From Acholeplasmatales bacterium (GTDB lineage Bacteria > Bacillota_I > Bacilli_A > Izemoplasmatales > Izemoplasmataceae), in contig RECF01000060.1 of NCBI GenBank assembly GCA_007694145.1, positions 1 to 42,456 of the forward strand: 42,456 nt of DNA, read 5' to 3'. A program made the position numbers and the translations under genes. This document shows, in pieces, positions 1 to 8,361 of this stretch; the stretch's first letter is position 1; each line of letters opens with the position of its first letter. The notes beneath the pieces were generated by a model that was given only the letters and a program-made list of their open reading frames with translations, did not search any database and was not told the DNA's origin.

Positions 1-18
1 GGGCAGTTTTTTGGTGTC

Positions 19-465
19 CTATTCGCTTTTTTGCAGGGCTTCAGAAAGGGCGACCAAGGCAGCCTTATAGCTCTCAAAGCCATGCCCAGAAAAGCTATCC
101 GCACACACATCGGCGATGACAGAGTGGTGACGGAATGTTTCTTCCCGCTGTTTGATATCGCTTAAATGGACTTCATAAACCGGTACATCCAAAGCTTTGA
201 TGGCATCGCGCAAGGCATAACTGTAATGGGTTAAAGCACCAGGGTTGATCAAGACGCCAGCCACCTTGATGCGGAATGTCTCATGAAGCCAGTCGAGCAA
301 AACCCCTTCATGATTTGACTGCCTGACATCGGCAGACAAGCCGAGCGCTTTCGCCTCAACTCGGATGTAAGCCTCAAGGTCCGCATACGTCTTATGACCG
401 TAAATGGCGACTTCACGGCGTCCGAGGAGATTCAAGTTCGGTCCATTGATTACGAAAATACGCAT
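19..465 (-). CDS. aroQ: Type II 3-dehydroquinate dehydratase
   Basis: Converts 3-dehydroquinate to 3-dehydroshikimate, the third step of the shikimate pathway, in the cytosol as a dodecamer in known members. The 148-residue length is normal for the type II family. Visible motifs are the N-terminal NGPNLNLLG, the lid region with Arg17 and the catalytic Tyr22, QSNHEG at 49-54, INPGALTHYSYAL from 73, and EVHLSDI with catalytic His100 followed by FRHHS at 111-115. The ATG is preceded by GAGGTG at a spacing of about 7 bases. The start lies 53 bases inside the end of the aroE-aroK gene, in another frame, so translation is probably coupled. It is the last gene of the minus-strand aro operon that fits in the window. 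No terminator is visible in the 18 bases left, so the operon may continue. Confidence 0.96.
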   Translation of the reverse strand: MRIFVINGPNLNLLGRREVAIYGHKTYADLEAYIRVEAKALGLSADVRQSNHEGVLLDWLHETFRIKVAGVLINPGALTHYSYALRDAIKALDVPVYEVHLSDIKQREETFRHHSVIADVCADSFSGHGFESYKAALVALSEALQKSE

Positions 466-1696
466 CGAGTTTCACCTCAATTTCATCCAGAATGGCGGCT
501 AGGTCAAGCGATGTCTTGTGGATCCGCACATCGGCGTAACGGGCATAAAGCGGATCACGTGCTGTTCGAAGTGTCTCATAATCGGCCCAAGAGGTAATCA
601 ACGGTCGGTTTTTGAGTGGCATGTCGCGGACCAACCCTAAATCAGGATCGATGTGAACAAGCACACCGGTTCGCTGTAAGGCACGCATGAGCGGTTCTTG
701 AAGGACGGCACCACCGCCTGTGGCAATGATTTGCCGACCTTGTGCCGCCACCGTCATGGTTTGATACTTTTCCATTGAACGAAACGTCACTTCACCGAGG
801 CGGCTGAAAATGTCCGCTACCCGCATGCCGCTTTTGCTTTCGATGAGGCTATCGGTGTCGATGGGGTGTTTTCCAAACCGCTCCGCAAGACGAGGCGCGA
901 GGGTGCTTTTCCCAGAAAAGGGCGGCCCGATCAAGACGATGTTTGCCAAGTACTTGAGCAGATGCGCATGCAAAGGCGCCAGTCGTTCAAGTGGCGGGGG
1001 TGTGTTCATAAAATGCCCATGGGCATGGAGTGCTTGCAATATCAGCATCGTCAAACCGTTGTGCGCGGTGATGCCTGCGTCGCGCGCTTCTTGGACAAGG
1101 CGGGTGAGCGGCGGATTGTAGACGACATCGAGTACCCACTGTAGCCGGCTCCCCTTGAGGTCGAGTTCGAAGCGGGTTTCCAAATCCGGACTGGTGCCAA
1201 CGGGTGTCGCCTGGATCAACAGGCCGGCTTGGCGGATTTCAGCGATTTGATCCAAGCTGCGTTCACCGGGGAGTGGTTGGCGTGCATAGAGGCGGATATC
1301 GGTATAACCGGCACGTTCTAGAGCATATTGGGCGGTCCGCGCCGTTGAACCGTTTCCGATGATGGCGGCGGGCAATGACCTGTCTTTGGGCGCGTGCCAA
1401 TCAATCAAGGTCTTGAGCGCATCATAATCCGTATTGTAAGCGCGCAATGTCCCATCGTGCATCCGAACAACTGTATTGGTGACGCCGGTCGCTTCTACGA
1501 CCTCGTCGCGCGATGTGCAGAAACTGACCATATCCCGCTTGTAAGGAATCGTTACATTGAGTGCTTTGAAAGCCGTGCGGTGAATGAACGTTGCCAAATC
1601 GTCGGTTTCAAAAAGTTGATAAGCATCCGTACCAAGTGCCTGGTGCAACGGTTTTGAAAGACTGTGACTAAGCGTCTTGCCAAGTAGACCAATCAT
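413..1696 (-). CDS. Fused shikimate dehydrogenase / shikimate kinase
   Basis: One uninterrupted frame of 427 residues encodes two shikimate pathway enzymes. Residues 1 to about 245 are AroE, the NADPH-dependent shikimate dehydrogenase. They show SHSLSKPLH (10-18), NVTIPYK with catalytic Lys53, NTD with Asp90, the nucleotide-binding turn GNGSTART (114-121) and NGLTMLILQAL. Residues from about 250 are AroK, shikimate kinase, with the P-loop GPPFSGKST (257-265), the shikimate-binding DTD (280-282), FR at 305-306 and the GGG motif at 327-329. Both domains look complete. The fusion would let dehydroshikimate pass through reduction and phosphorylation on one polypeptide. The start overlaps the chorismate mutase stop in an ATGA arrangement. 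The function calls are firm; the benefit of fusion is inference. The bifunctional gene has no symbol I would assign with certainty. Confidence 0.95.
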   Translation of the reverse strand: MIGLLGKTLSHSLSKPLHQALGTDAYQLFETDDLATFIHRTAFKALNVTIPYKRDMVSFCTSRDEVVEATGVTNTVVRMHDGTLRAYNTDYDALKTLIDWHAPKDRSLPAAIIGNGSTARTAQYALERAGYTDIRLYARQPLPGERSLDQIAEIRQAGLLIQATPVGTSPDLETRFELDLKGSRLQWVLDVVYNPPLTRLVQEARDAGITAHNGLTMLILQALHAHGHFMNTPPPLERLAPLHAHLLKYLANIVLIGPPFSGKSTLAPRLAERFGKHPIDTDSLIESKSGMRVADIFSRLGEVTFRSMEKYQTMTVAAQGRQIIATGGGAVLQEPLMRALQRTGVLVHIDPDLGLVRDMPLKNRPLITSWADYETLRTARDPLYARYADVRIHKTSLDLAAILDEIEVKLDAYFRNQWTELESPRTP

Positions 1697-1941
1697 GACT
1701 GGCGCTCCTGCACGGCCCGGCTTTGCGCCAAAATCGTTTCATACACAGCTACGACCTCAGGCCCGTGTTGTTCGGCCCGCATCAAAATGGCGGCTTCACG
1801 GGCCGCATCGAGGATGGGCAAGTGGTTGACCCGTTTGAAGTCACCCACAGCCGTGCTGATGGCAAAACGCTCTTCAAGTAGACGCATCAGCATTTCATCG
1901 AGATGGTTGATGCGTTCGCGGTGTTGCAACATCTCAGACAT
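1693..1941 (-). CDS. Chorismate mutase, AroQ-class helical type
   Basis: A short protein of 82 residues, predicted all-helical, with the pattern of a monofunctional AroQ-class chorismate mutase. It has an N-terminal helix with RERINHLDEMLMRLLEERF, then a KR pair near residue 36 and DAAREAAIL, which correspond to the Arg, Lys and Glu/Asp positions that hold chorismate in the active site. It converts chorismate to prephenate for phenylalanine and tyrosine. The start ATG is 12 bases downstream of the aroB stop and is preceded by GGAGGAA. The stop overlaps the aroE-aroK start by 4 bases. Family members are short and divergent, so the call relies on both pattern and operon context. Confidence 0.88.
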   Translation of the reverse strand: MSEMLQHRERINHLDEMLMRLLEERFAISTAVGDFKRVNHLPILDAAREAAILMRAEQHGPEVVAVYETILAQSRAVQERQS

Positions 1942-1953
1942 GATTTCTTCCTC

Positions 1954-2949
1954 CTAATCCAAATAGTTCAAAAAGGTTTCAAACGGCATCTTGACGAGTT
2001 CTCCTTCACCGAGCGCTTTCAGCTTAGCGACAGTCAAGGTTTCCCCGCGCCGTTTCTTATCGGCACGCAACACGTCGATCATGGCGACTTTGTCGATAGG
2101 GGGTGAGGCGGTCAAATGGTACTGATCAAGCAGACGGTTGACATCATGCTCAAGATCGGTGCCTCGCACCATGTACCGCATGCCAGCAGCGATACATTCA
2201 CCATGCAAGTAAGTCGGGGTGTAAAGCGTTTCAAAAGCGTGACCGATAGTATGGCCAAAGTTGAGCAAGTGCCGCAAGTGACCGTCTTTCGGATCGGCTT
2301 CGATGAAATGCTGTTTGACCTTGATTGCCCGCGTAATCCGTTCTTCGAGGGAACCGGTGTCATCGATCAGCATTCGACATAATGTCTTGTCGTGAATCAG
2401 CGCCGCTTTGATCAGTTCGGCATAACCGTTTGTCAGGTGGCGCGGTGGCAATGTCGCGAGAATATCCGGGTCGATGAACACCGCTTCGGGGTGATGAAAT
2501 GCCCCGAGAACATTTTTGTATTTATCGAGATTCACAGCGGTTTTACCGCCGATTGAGGCATCGACCATCGCTAAAAGGGAGGTGGGCACATTGATCCACG
2601 GCACCCCGCGATGATAGGTCGCCGCCACAAAACCCGCGATATCACCGACCACACCCCCACCGACGGCCACCACCGTGGTCGAACGCGACAAGCCAGCGGC
2701 CATCATCTGTTGGACGATGTCGCTGTAAACGGCCAAGGTTTTAGAGGCTTCACCGGGTGTGAGTGTGATGCGTAAATCGGCCCCAAAGGCTGCTTTCACG
2801 GTCTTGATGACCGACTCGGGAATGTTGGCATCGGTGATGAGAACCGTTTCATTTTGGACGGCAAGATGTCGCCTAAGCGACGCCAACACACCACGCCCGA
2901 TATGGACGGGATAGGTCTTCTCAGGGGTCGTGATTATCAGCGTCTCCAT
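1954..2949 (-). CDS. aroB: 3-dehydroquinate synthase
   Basis: Cyclises DAHP to 3-dehydroquinate using NAD and a divalent metal, the second step of the shikimate pathway. The protein of 331 residues shows VGGGVVGDIAGFVAATYHRG, PTSLLAMVDASIGGKTAVN, the metal-ligand block NFGHTIGHAFE and HGECIAAG, all in the usual order. An open frame runs further upstream to 3027, but the family start matches METLII at 2949, which has AAGG and GGGTG upstream on the minus strand. It is the first gene of the operon aroB, chorismate mutase, aroE-aroK, aroQ. No DAHP synthase, aroA or aroC is in the window. Confidence 0.96.
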   Translation of the reverse strand: METLIITTPEKTYPVHIGRGVLASLRRHLAVQNETVLITDANIPESVIKTVKAAFGADLRITLTPGEASKTLAVYSDIVQQMMAAGLSRSTTVVAVGGGVVGDIAGFVAATYHRGVPWINVPTSLLAMVDASIGGKTAVNLDKYKNVLGAFHHPEAVFIDPDILATLPPRHLTNGYAELIKAALIHDKTLCRMLIDDTGSLEERITRAIKVKQHFIEADPKDGHLRHLLNFGHTIGHAFETLYTPTYLHGECIAAGMRYMVRGTDLEHDVNRLLDQYHLTASPPIDKVAMIDVLRADKKRRGETLTVAKLKALGEGELVKMPFETFLNYLD

Positions 2950-2986
2950 AGACACCCAACCTTTCTTGTTATAGCACGGTGTTATA

Positions 2987-3001
2987 AATGATAGTATCAT
3001 T
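2987..3001. promoter_or_regulatory. Perfect 15-base palindrome at the aro promoter, possible operator
   Basis: AATGATA-G-TATCATT is a perfect inverted repeat with a one-base centre. It overlaps the edge of the aro operon -10 box and lies over the expected transcription start. A repressor bound here would block the promoter. No specific regulator is recognised, so the operator role is inference from position and symmetry. Confidence 0.4.
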
Positions 3002-3004
3002 ATA
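2999..3004 (-). promoter_or_regulatory. -10 element of the aro operon promoter
   Basis: The minus strand reads TATAAT here, about 50 bases before the aroB start. The -35 position (around 3022-3027) is poor (GTGCGG), so this promoter may need an activator or rely on other contacts. It partly overlaps a perfect palindrome at 2987-3001. Confidence 0.55.
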
Positions 3005-3059
3005 CAACAGATGGCACAAAACCGCACGCCACCGAGTTTGAAAGCGTTTTATTTTCCGG

Positions 3060-3088
3060 TTGAATCAGCGCGCTAAATATGTCATAAT
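3060..3088 (+). promoter_or_regulatory. Promoter of the formate-tetrahydrofolate ligase gene
   Basis: TTGAAT at 3060-3065 and CATAAT at 3083-3088 are separated by 17 bases, a good sigma-A type pair. The leader to the start codon is about 30 bases and shows no tetrahydrofolate riboswitch. Confidence 0.6.
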
Positions 3089-3126
3089 GAAACAGAACAA
3101 CACATTAGAATTGGAGGGTGTTACGT

Positions 3127-4800
3127 TTGGAAAACATGGATTTGAAAATTGCACAACAGGCGAAAATGGACAAAATAGTCGACATCGCCAAACAGTTGGG
3201 GCTCGATGAGAACGACCTTGAGCTGTATGGCAACTACAAGGCGAAGATCAATCTCGACGTCCAAAAGAAACTGGCAAATCGCCCCGACGGGAAAGTCATC
3301 CTCGTCACCGCCATCAACCCAACACCGGCAGGTGAAGGGAAATCGACCACGACGGTCGGTTTAGGACAAGCCTTCGCCAAAATCGGCGAAAAAGCGATTA
3401 TCGCCTTGCGGGAACCGTCATTTGGTCCCGTGATGGGTGTCAAAGGTGGCGCCGCGGGTGGCGGGCATGCCCAGGTCGTCCCGATGGAAGACTTGAACTT
3501 GCACTTCACGGGTGACCTGCATGCCATCACCACGGCCAACAACGCCATCAGCGCCATCATCGACAACCATATCCATCAAGGAAACGACTTGAACATCGAT
3601 CCACGACGCATTACATGGAAACGTTGCCTCGACATGAACGATCGCGCATTGCGCCAAGTTATCGTCGGTCTGGGTGGCATCGGCAACTCCTTGCCTCGGG
3701 AAGATGGGTTCAATATCACCGTCGCCAGCGAAATCATGGCTGTACTTTGCCTTGCTAAAGACTTGAACGATCTCAAGGTCCGCGTGAAACGAATTGTCAT
3801 CGGTTATACGTACGACCGGAAAACCGTCACGGTTGGCGATCTTGGTGCCGAAGGCGCCGTCACCTTGATTTTACGGGACGCGGTCAAGCCCAATCTCGTC
3901 CAAACACTTGAAAACACCCCGGCGCTTGTACACGGGGGACCTTTTGCAAACATCGCCCACGGCTGCAACTCGATCATCGCCACCAACCTCGCCCGCAAAT
4001 TGGCCGACTATGTCATCACCGAAGCAGGATTTGGCGCGGACCTCGGGGCAGAAAAGTTTTTGAACATCAAGACCGCCCAGGCCGGCTTTGATCCAAGTGC
4101 CGTCGTCATCGTCGCTACCATCCGGGCACTTAAGATGCACGGGGGTGTTAAAAAAGACGATTTGAAACAAGAAAACGTCGAAGCCCTCACCCAAGGGCTT
4201 GAAAACCTCGCCAAGCACATCGAGACCATCCAGGCGTTCAACTTGCCTTATGTCGTCGCCATCAATCACTTTGTCAGCGACACCGATGCTGAAGTCCAGG
4301 CGTTAGCGGACTGGTTGAAAGCTGGAAAGCACCCTTACGCCCTCTCGCAAGTATGGGAGAAAGGTGGCGAAGGCGCCGTCGACTTAGCACGCGCGGTCAT
4401 TGAAGCTATCGGTCAAGCCAAACAACCCTTCAAACGATTGTATGCGCCTGAAGACAGCCTCGAACACAAAATCGCCACCATCGCCAAGACCGTCTATGGT
4501 GCCAAAGGTGTCAACTATACGAAGGAAGCTCAAAATCAGTTGCGCAAGTTCAAACGCGAAGGCTGGGACACCTTGCAAGTGTGTATGGCTAAGACGCAAA
4601 TGAGCTTAAGTGATGATCCCAAAGTTTACGGCCGTCCCAAAGACTTCACCATCACCGTCCGCGAACTCCGTCCTTCCATCGGTGCTGGCTTCATTGTCGC
4701 CTTGACCGGTGAGATGATGACCATGCCCGGCTTACCCAAACAGCCGGCGGCCATGCAGATGGATGTCGACGAAGACGGCAACGCTCAAGGCTTGTTCTAA
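3127..4800 (+). CDS. fhs: Formate-tetrahydrofolate ligase
   Basis: Joins formate to tetrahydrofolate with ATP to make 10-formyltetrahydrofolate, feeding purine synthesis and one-carbon metabolism. The 557-residue length is standard. Near the N-terminus are the P-loop [13 protein letters not shown] and the block [41 protein letters not shown] and the typical end [10 protein letters not shown] close the protein. The frame is open from GTG at 3118, but that codon overlaps the ribosome binding site GGAGGG (3113-3118). TTG at 3127 sits 8 bases after it, so TTG is the likely start; ATG at 3136 is a less well spaced alternative. It is a single-gene unit between its own promoter and a strong terminator. 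folD and glyA elsewhere in the window act on the same cofactor pool. Confidence 0.96.
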   Translation: MENMDLKIAQQAKMDKIVDIAKQLGLDENDLELYGNYKAKINLDVQKKLANRPDGKVILVTAINPTPAGEGKSTTTVGLGQAFAKIGEKAIIALREPSFGPVMGVKGGAAGGGHAQVVPMEDLNLHFTGDLHAITTANNAISAIIDNHIHQGNDLNIDPRRITWKRCLDMNDRALRQVIVGLGGIGNSLPREDGFNITVASEIMAVLCLAKDLNDLKVRVKRIVIGYTYDRKTVTVGDLGAEGAVTLILRDAVKPNLVQTLENTPALVHGGPFANIAHGCNSIIATNLARKLADYVITEAGFGADLGAEKFLNIKTAQAGFDPSAVVIVATIRALKMHGGVKKDDLKQENVEALTQGLENLAKHIETIQAFNLPYVVAINHFVSDTDAEVQALADWLKAGKHPYALSQVWEKGGEGAVDLARAVIEAIGQAKQPFKRLYAPEDSLEHKIATIAKTVYGAKGVNYTKEAQNQLRKFKREGWDTLQVCMAKTQMSLSDDPKVYGRPKDFTITVRELRPSIGAGFIVALTGEMMTMPGLPKQPAAMQMDVDEDGNAQGLF

Positions 4801-4806
4801 AATACG

Positions 4807-4847
4807 GCGCGGTGTGCACCATAAGGGTCGCACCGCGCACTTTTTTT
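4807..4847 (+). terminator. Rho-independent terminator after fhs
   Basis: GCGCGGTG (4807-4814) pairs with CACCGCGC (4831-4838), followed by seven T residues at 4841-4847. The T run merges into the extended -10 of the next promoter. Confidence 0.9.
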
Positions 4848-4855
4848 GTTATAAT
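4845..4855 (+). promoter_or_regulatory. Extended -10 promoter of the M32 peptidase operon
   Basis: TGT directly before TATAAT (4850-4855) forms an extended -10. The -35 region falls inside the preceding terminator stem and is poor. A start near 4862 leaves a leader of about 47 bases before the ATG at 4909. Confidence 0.6.
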
Positions 4856-4908
4856 GAAATCAAGCACCGTCTAATGCAGACGGAAAACCAACGAAAAAGG
4901 TGACCAAT

Positions 4909-6405
4909 ATGCAACCATGGGAACGATTCAAAGCGATACAGAAAAAACTGAAAGCCTACAGCTTGGTGCTTGGTATCGCCAGCTGGGACAGCCATACCGA
5001 AGCCCCGAAAAAATGCTTTCCTTACCGGGCGGACATGTTGAGTATCATCAGCGGTGAGAGTTTTGCCTTGCAAACCTCACCCGAATATGTCGGCGCTGTC
5101 GAAGCGCTGTATGCGGGACAAGACACGTTGTCTACGCAAGACCGTGAAGAAGTCCATCAGGCCAAACGTGCGCTTGACAAGATCCTCAAGATTCCCAAGG
5201 AAGTGTATACGGAGTATGTCAAACTGCTCAACATGAGCCAACGGGTTTGGGAGGATGCTAAGGCTAAGGATGACTATGATCTCTTCGAACCCTACCTCGA
5301 TCAGATCATCGCTACGCAAAAAAAACTGGTGGCATACCGAAGCGATACCGCTGATCCTTATGACGTCTTGCTTGATGATTTTGAGGCGGGCATGTCGATG
5401 GCGAAATACGATACATTCTTCAACACTGTGAAAGGGGAACTCGTGCCGTTTGTCAAAGAGGTGCTTGCGGCCCGACCCACTGAAAAACCGGCGTTCATTG
5501 ATGCGTTTTACGCCCGGGGTGAGCAAAAGCAGTTCGTTGAAAAGCTCATGGAGATTTTCCAGTATGACACCGATCGCGGCTTGCTTAAAGAAAGCGTTCA
5601 TCCATTCACGTGGAACACCCATTCACAAGATGTACGCTTCACCGTACGCTACTTAGAAAACTATGTCTTCTCGAGCATTTTTGCGGCCATTCACGAACTC
5701 GGGCACGCCCTCTATGAGATGAACATCGCCGAAGCGCTCGATACCACCAATCTCAATACCGGTACATCGATGGGCATCCATGAATCGCAGTCCCGCTTTT
5801 ATGAAAACATCATCGGTCGGGACAAAGCGTTCTGGTCGCAACATTACCAGTCATTGCAGGCGATCTTTCCTAAGCAGCTTGGCAAGGTCTCACTGGATGA
5901 TTTTTATCTCGGCATCAACTGGGTCGAGGAATCGTTCATTCGTGTCGAAGCCGATGAACTGACCTATCCATTGCACATTCTCATCCGCTATGAAATGGAA
6001 CGGGCCATTTTCAATGAAGGCGTGGACGTAAAGTCCTTGCCGACTTTATGGAATGAAAAGATGAAGACGTATTTGAACATTGAACCCAAAACCGCCGGGG
6101 AAGGCATCTTGCAAGATGTCCACTGGAGTGGCGGCGCCTTCGGCTATTTCCCCACCTATGCACTTGGCAGTGCGTATGCCGCACAGTTTTTCTACACAAT
6201 GAAACAGGATCTTGACTTTACAGCATTACTTGAAACAGGTGATTTGACCCCCATCAACAACTGGCTGAAAGACAAGATTCACCAATACGGTAAAATCAAA
6301 AGTCCCGAAGCGTTGATTCTCGATGTCACCGGCGAACCGTTTGACCCGCAGTATTACATCCGCTACCTGAAAGAGAAATACAGCGCGCTCTATTTGAAAG
6401 GGTGA
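4909..6405 (+). CDS. M32 family metallocarboxypeptidase
   Basis: A zinc carboxypeptidase of the Taq/Pfu type (peptidase family M32), which removes C-terminal residues from peptides in the cytosol. The 498-residue length matches the family. All signature blocks are present in order: HPF (231-233), DVRFT (241-245), HELGH as the HEXXH zinc site (262-266), and HESQSRFYEN (291-300), which supplies the third metal ligand. The C-terminal DVHWSGGAFGYFPTYALGS block is also typical. The frame opens at GTG 4900, but that overlaps AAGG of the ribosome binding site; the ATG at 4909 is 8 bases past it and is chosen. It leads a six-gene run reaching 10319. Its link to the nucleotide genes behind it is positional only. 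Confidence 0.95.
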   Translation: MQPWERFKAIQKKLKAYSLVLGIASWDSHTEAPKKCFPYRADMLSIISGESFALQTSPEYVGAVEALYAGQDTLSTQDREEVHQAKRALDKILKIPKEVYTEYVKLLNMSQRVWEDAKAKDDYDLFEPYLDQIIATQKKLVAYRSDTADPYDVLLDDFEAGMSMAKYDTFFNTVKGELVPFVKEVLAARPTEKPAFIDAFYARGEQKQFVEKLMEIFQYDTDRGLLKESVHPFTWNTHSQDVRFTVRYLENYVFSSIFAAIHELGHALYEMNIAEALDTTNLNTGTSMGIHESQSRFYENIIGRDKAFWSQHYQSLQAIFPKQLGKVSLDDFYLGINWVEESFIRVEADELTYPLHILIRYEMERAIFNEGVDVKSLPTLWNEKMKTYLNIEPKTAGEGILQDVHWSGGAFGYFPTYALGSAYAAQFFYTMKQDLDFTALLETGDLTPINNWLKDKIHQYGKIKSPEALILDVTGEPFDPQYYIRYLKEKYSALYLKG

Positions 6406-6409
6406 TTCG

Positions 6410-6910
6410 ATGACGGTACCGTACTATACTTACGCCGAAACGTTCCTTGAGCAACTGCCGAAAGGGGTATTTCTTACCGTGCAAGGGGAAACACAAACGA
6501 ACACGATGACGATTGCCTGGGGGCACATCGGTGTCATTTGGGGAAAACCGACTTTTATCGCCTATGTGCGGTACTCACGACACACCTATGCCCTGCTTCG
6601 CGAGGCAAAAGATTTCACCATCAACGTTCCCACCACGGACCTATTACAAGAAGCCCTCAAGATCGCCGGGACGCAATCAGGCCGGGACATCGACAAGTTT
6701 GCGACTGCGAAGCTGACACTTTTACCGGCCAAACAAGTCAAAACCCCGATTATCGCCGAATGTGGACTGCACTATGAATGTCGGATTCTCTATACCCAGA
6801 CGCAGGAACCCGCGCTTATTCCTGAGGCGTTAAAAGCCCGTTATTACCCACAACCCGATACCCATATCATGTTCTTTGGTGAAATCGTCGATGTCTATCG
6901 TCTCGATTGA
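6410..6910 (+). CDS. Flavin reductase-like FMN-binding protein
   Basis: A 166-residue protein with the fold and pattern of the flavin reductase-like domain family (flavoredoxin type). The N-terminal LPKGVFLTVQG and TNTMTIAWG, the following GVIWGKPTFIAYVRYSRHTY and the DFTINVP motif correspond to the FMN-binding split barrel. CGLHYECRI and FFGEIVDVY are the later core strands. Members bind FMN and take part in small-molecule electron transfer; the substrate or partner cannot be told. The start lies 4 bases after the peptidase stop, with AAAGGGTGA as ribosome binding site inside the end of that gene. The end is just before a GNAT gene. Confidence 0.85.
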   Translation: MTVPYYTYAETFLEQLPKGVFLTVQGETQTNTMTIAWGHIGVIWGKPTFIAYVRYSRHTYALLREAKDFTINVPTTDLLQEALKIAGTQSGRDIDKFATAKLTLLPAKQVKTPIIAECGLHYECRILYTQTQEPALIPEALKARYYPQPDTHIMFFGEIVDVYRLD

Positions 6911-6944
6911 CGCGGCCGCCTTGCGCGATGTGGGAACCGTTGAC

Positions 6945-7484
6945 ATGCAAACCGACCGGTTGACTTTGCGGCGTTTTCGCTATGCGGACGCACCGGCCAT
7001 GTATGCCAACTGGGCCGCGAATCCGTTGGTGACCCACTACGTGACCTGGCAGCCGCACCGCACCATCAAGGAGACAGAAAATCTACTCGATGCTTGGTTG
7101 TCAGACTATGATCGACCGCACACATACCGCTGGGCCATCGAGAGACAACAAGACAGACGTCTCATCGGTTCGATTGATGTCGTGCGTTTTGATGCGACGC
7201 TATCCGCTGCCGAAATCGGGTATTGCAGCGACCCCTCGACATGGGGTGAAGGACTGATGACTGAAGCGCTTGATGCCGTCATCAATTTCTTGTTCAACAC
7301 CGTGCGTGTCCGCCGTGTCCATGCACGCCATGATACACAAAACAAGGCGTCCGGACGGGTCATGCAAAAGGCCGGTATGCGTTTTGAAGGTATTTTAAGA
7401 GCCTCGTTTGCGGACAAGGACGGCACACTCAAAGACATGGCCCACTATGCACTATTGCGAGAAGAAAGAAACCAAAACATATAA
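6945..7484 (+). CDS. GNAT N-acetyltransferase, RimJ/RimL-like
   Basis: An acetyltransferase of about 179 residues that would move an acetyl group from acetyl-CoA to an amine. The opening MQTDRLTLRRF is the common start of the RimJ/RimL-like branch. AEIGYCSDPSTWGEGLMTEAL holds the acetyl-CoA pyrophosphate loop in a degenerate form (W-GEG-MTEA), and HDTQNKASGRVMQKAGMRFEG is the usual N...S..V..K.GF element. The frame is open further up: TTG 6876 and ATG 6891 overlap the previous gene, with GGTGA before 6891. ATG 6945 is chosen by family alignment, although its ribosome binding site is weak. The target (protein N-terminus, antibiotic or metabolite) is unknown. Confidence 0.85.
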   Translation: MQTDRLTLRRFRYADAPAMYANWAANPLVTHYVTWQPHRTIKETENLLDAWLSDYDRPHTYRWAIERQQDRRLIGSIDVVRFDATLSAAEIGYCSDPSTWGEGLMTEALDAVINFLFNTVRVRRVHARHDTQNKASGRVMQKAGMRFEGILRASFADKDGTLKDMAHYALLREERNQNI

Positions 7485-7494
7485 GGAGATGACT

Positions 7495-8346
7495 ATGTCG
7501 AACATTATTAGTGGCAAAGAACTATCAAAAACGATTCGCCAGACGGTCAAGGAGGACGTGGCCAAGTTGCTTGAGCAGACGGGTAAAGTTCCCCATCTTG
7601 TCGTCATTCTCGTCGGTGAAGATCCCGCGAGTTTGTCGTATGTGACCGCGAAAGAAAAAGCATGCGTCAAGGCTGGGATGAAAAGCACGCTGCTTCGGAA
7701 AGACGAAACCATCACAGAAGACGAACTGCTCACCCTCATCCGGACCCTCAATGATGACCCCGATGTCCACGGCATTCTCGTTCAGTTACCCTTGCCGCGT
7801 CATATCGATGAAAACCTGGTCATTGAAACCATTCGCCAGGCAAAAGACGTCGACGGATTCCATCCGCTCAATGTGGCGGCGGTTCACCTTGGCTTGCCGG
7901 GCATTTTGCCGGCTACACCCAAAGGCATCATGACGATGCTCAAAAGCACCGGAATGGAAATCAAAGGGAAAAACGCCCTTGTCATCGGCCGTTCGAACAT
8001 TGTCGGCAAACCTGTAGCTATGTTGTTGCTGAAAGAACATGCGACCGTGACCATCGCACATTCTCGTACGGTGAACTTGAAAGCGCTCGCCTTGCAGGCG
8101 GATATTCTTGTTGCGGCGGTCGGTCGGGCCAATATGGTGACCGCAGACATGGTCAAAGAAGGCGCCATCATTATCGATGTGGGTGTCAATCGTGTCGATG
8201 ACAAGCTGGTTGGCGATGTCGATTTTGATGCCGCTAAGGAAAAAGCATCCTTCATCACACCGGTCCCTGGTGGTGTTGGTCCGATGACGATTGCTTCCCT
8301 GTTGCAAAACACAGTAGAATGCTTTAAAATGATTGAAACCAAATAG
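7495..8346 (+). CDS. folD: Methylenetetrahydrofolate dehydrogenase / cyclohydrolase
   Basis: Bifunctional enzyme that interconverts 5,10-methylene- and 10-formyltetrahydrofolate. The 283-residue length is standard. It shows SYVTAKEKACVKAGM with the catalytic Tyr-Lys pair, GILVQLPLPRHID, DVDGFHPLN, the NADP site GRSNIVGKPVAMLLL and PVPGGVGPMTIASLLQNT. The AAGGAG site begins at 7483 within the GNAT stop codon and is 6 bases from the ATG at 7495; the ATG at 7489 is too close. It follows the GNAT gene by 10 bases and precedes purB by 15. With fhs and glyA it completes the one-carbon folate set in this window, and it supplies formyl groups for the pathway in which PurB acts. Confidence 0.97.
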   Translation: MSNIISGKELSKTIRQTVKEDVAKLLEQTGKVPHLVVILVGEDPASLSYVTAKEKACVKAGMKSTLLRKDETITEDELLTLIRTLNDDPDVHGILVQLPLPRHIDENLVIETIRQAKDVDGFHPLNVAAVHLGLPGILPATPKGIMTMLKSTGMEIKGKNALVIGRSNIVGKPVAMLLLKEHATVTIAHSRTVNLKALALQADILVAAVGRANMVTADMVKEGAIIIDVGVNRVDDKLVGDVDFDAAKEKASFITPVPGGVGPMTIASLLQNTVECFKMIETK

Positions 8347-8361
8347 GATCGAGGTGTCACG

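Noticed and set aside
2950-3027. Upstream extension of aroB
   Set aside because: It crosses the promoter and palindrome, and the family start is at 2949.
3005-3126. Tetrahydrofolate riboswitch before fhs
   Set aside because: The conserved core sequences are absent and the leader from the promoter is only about 30 bases.
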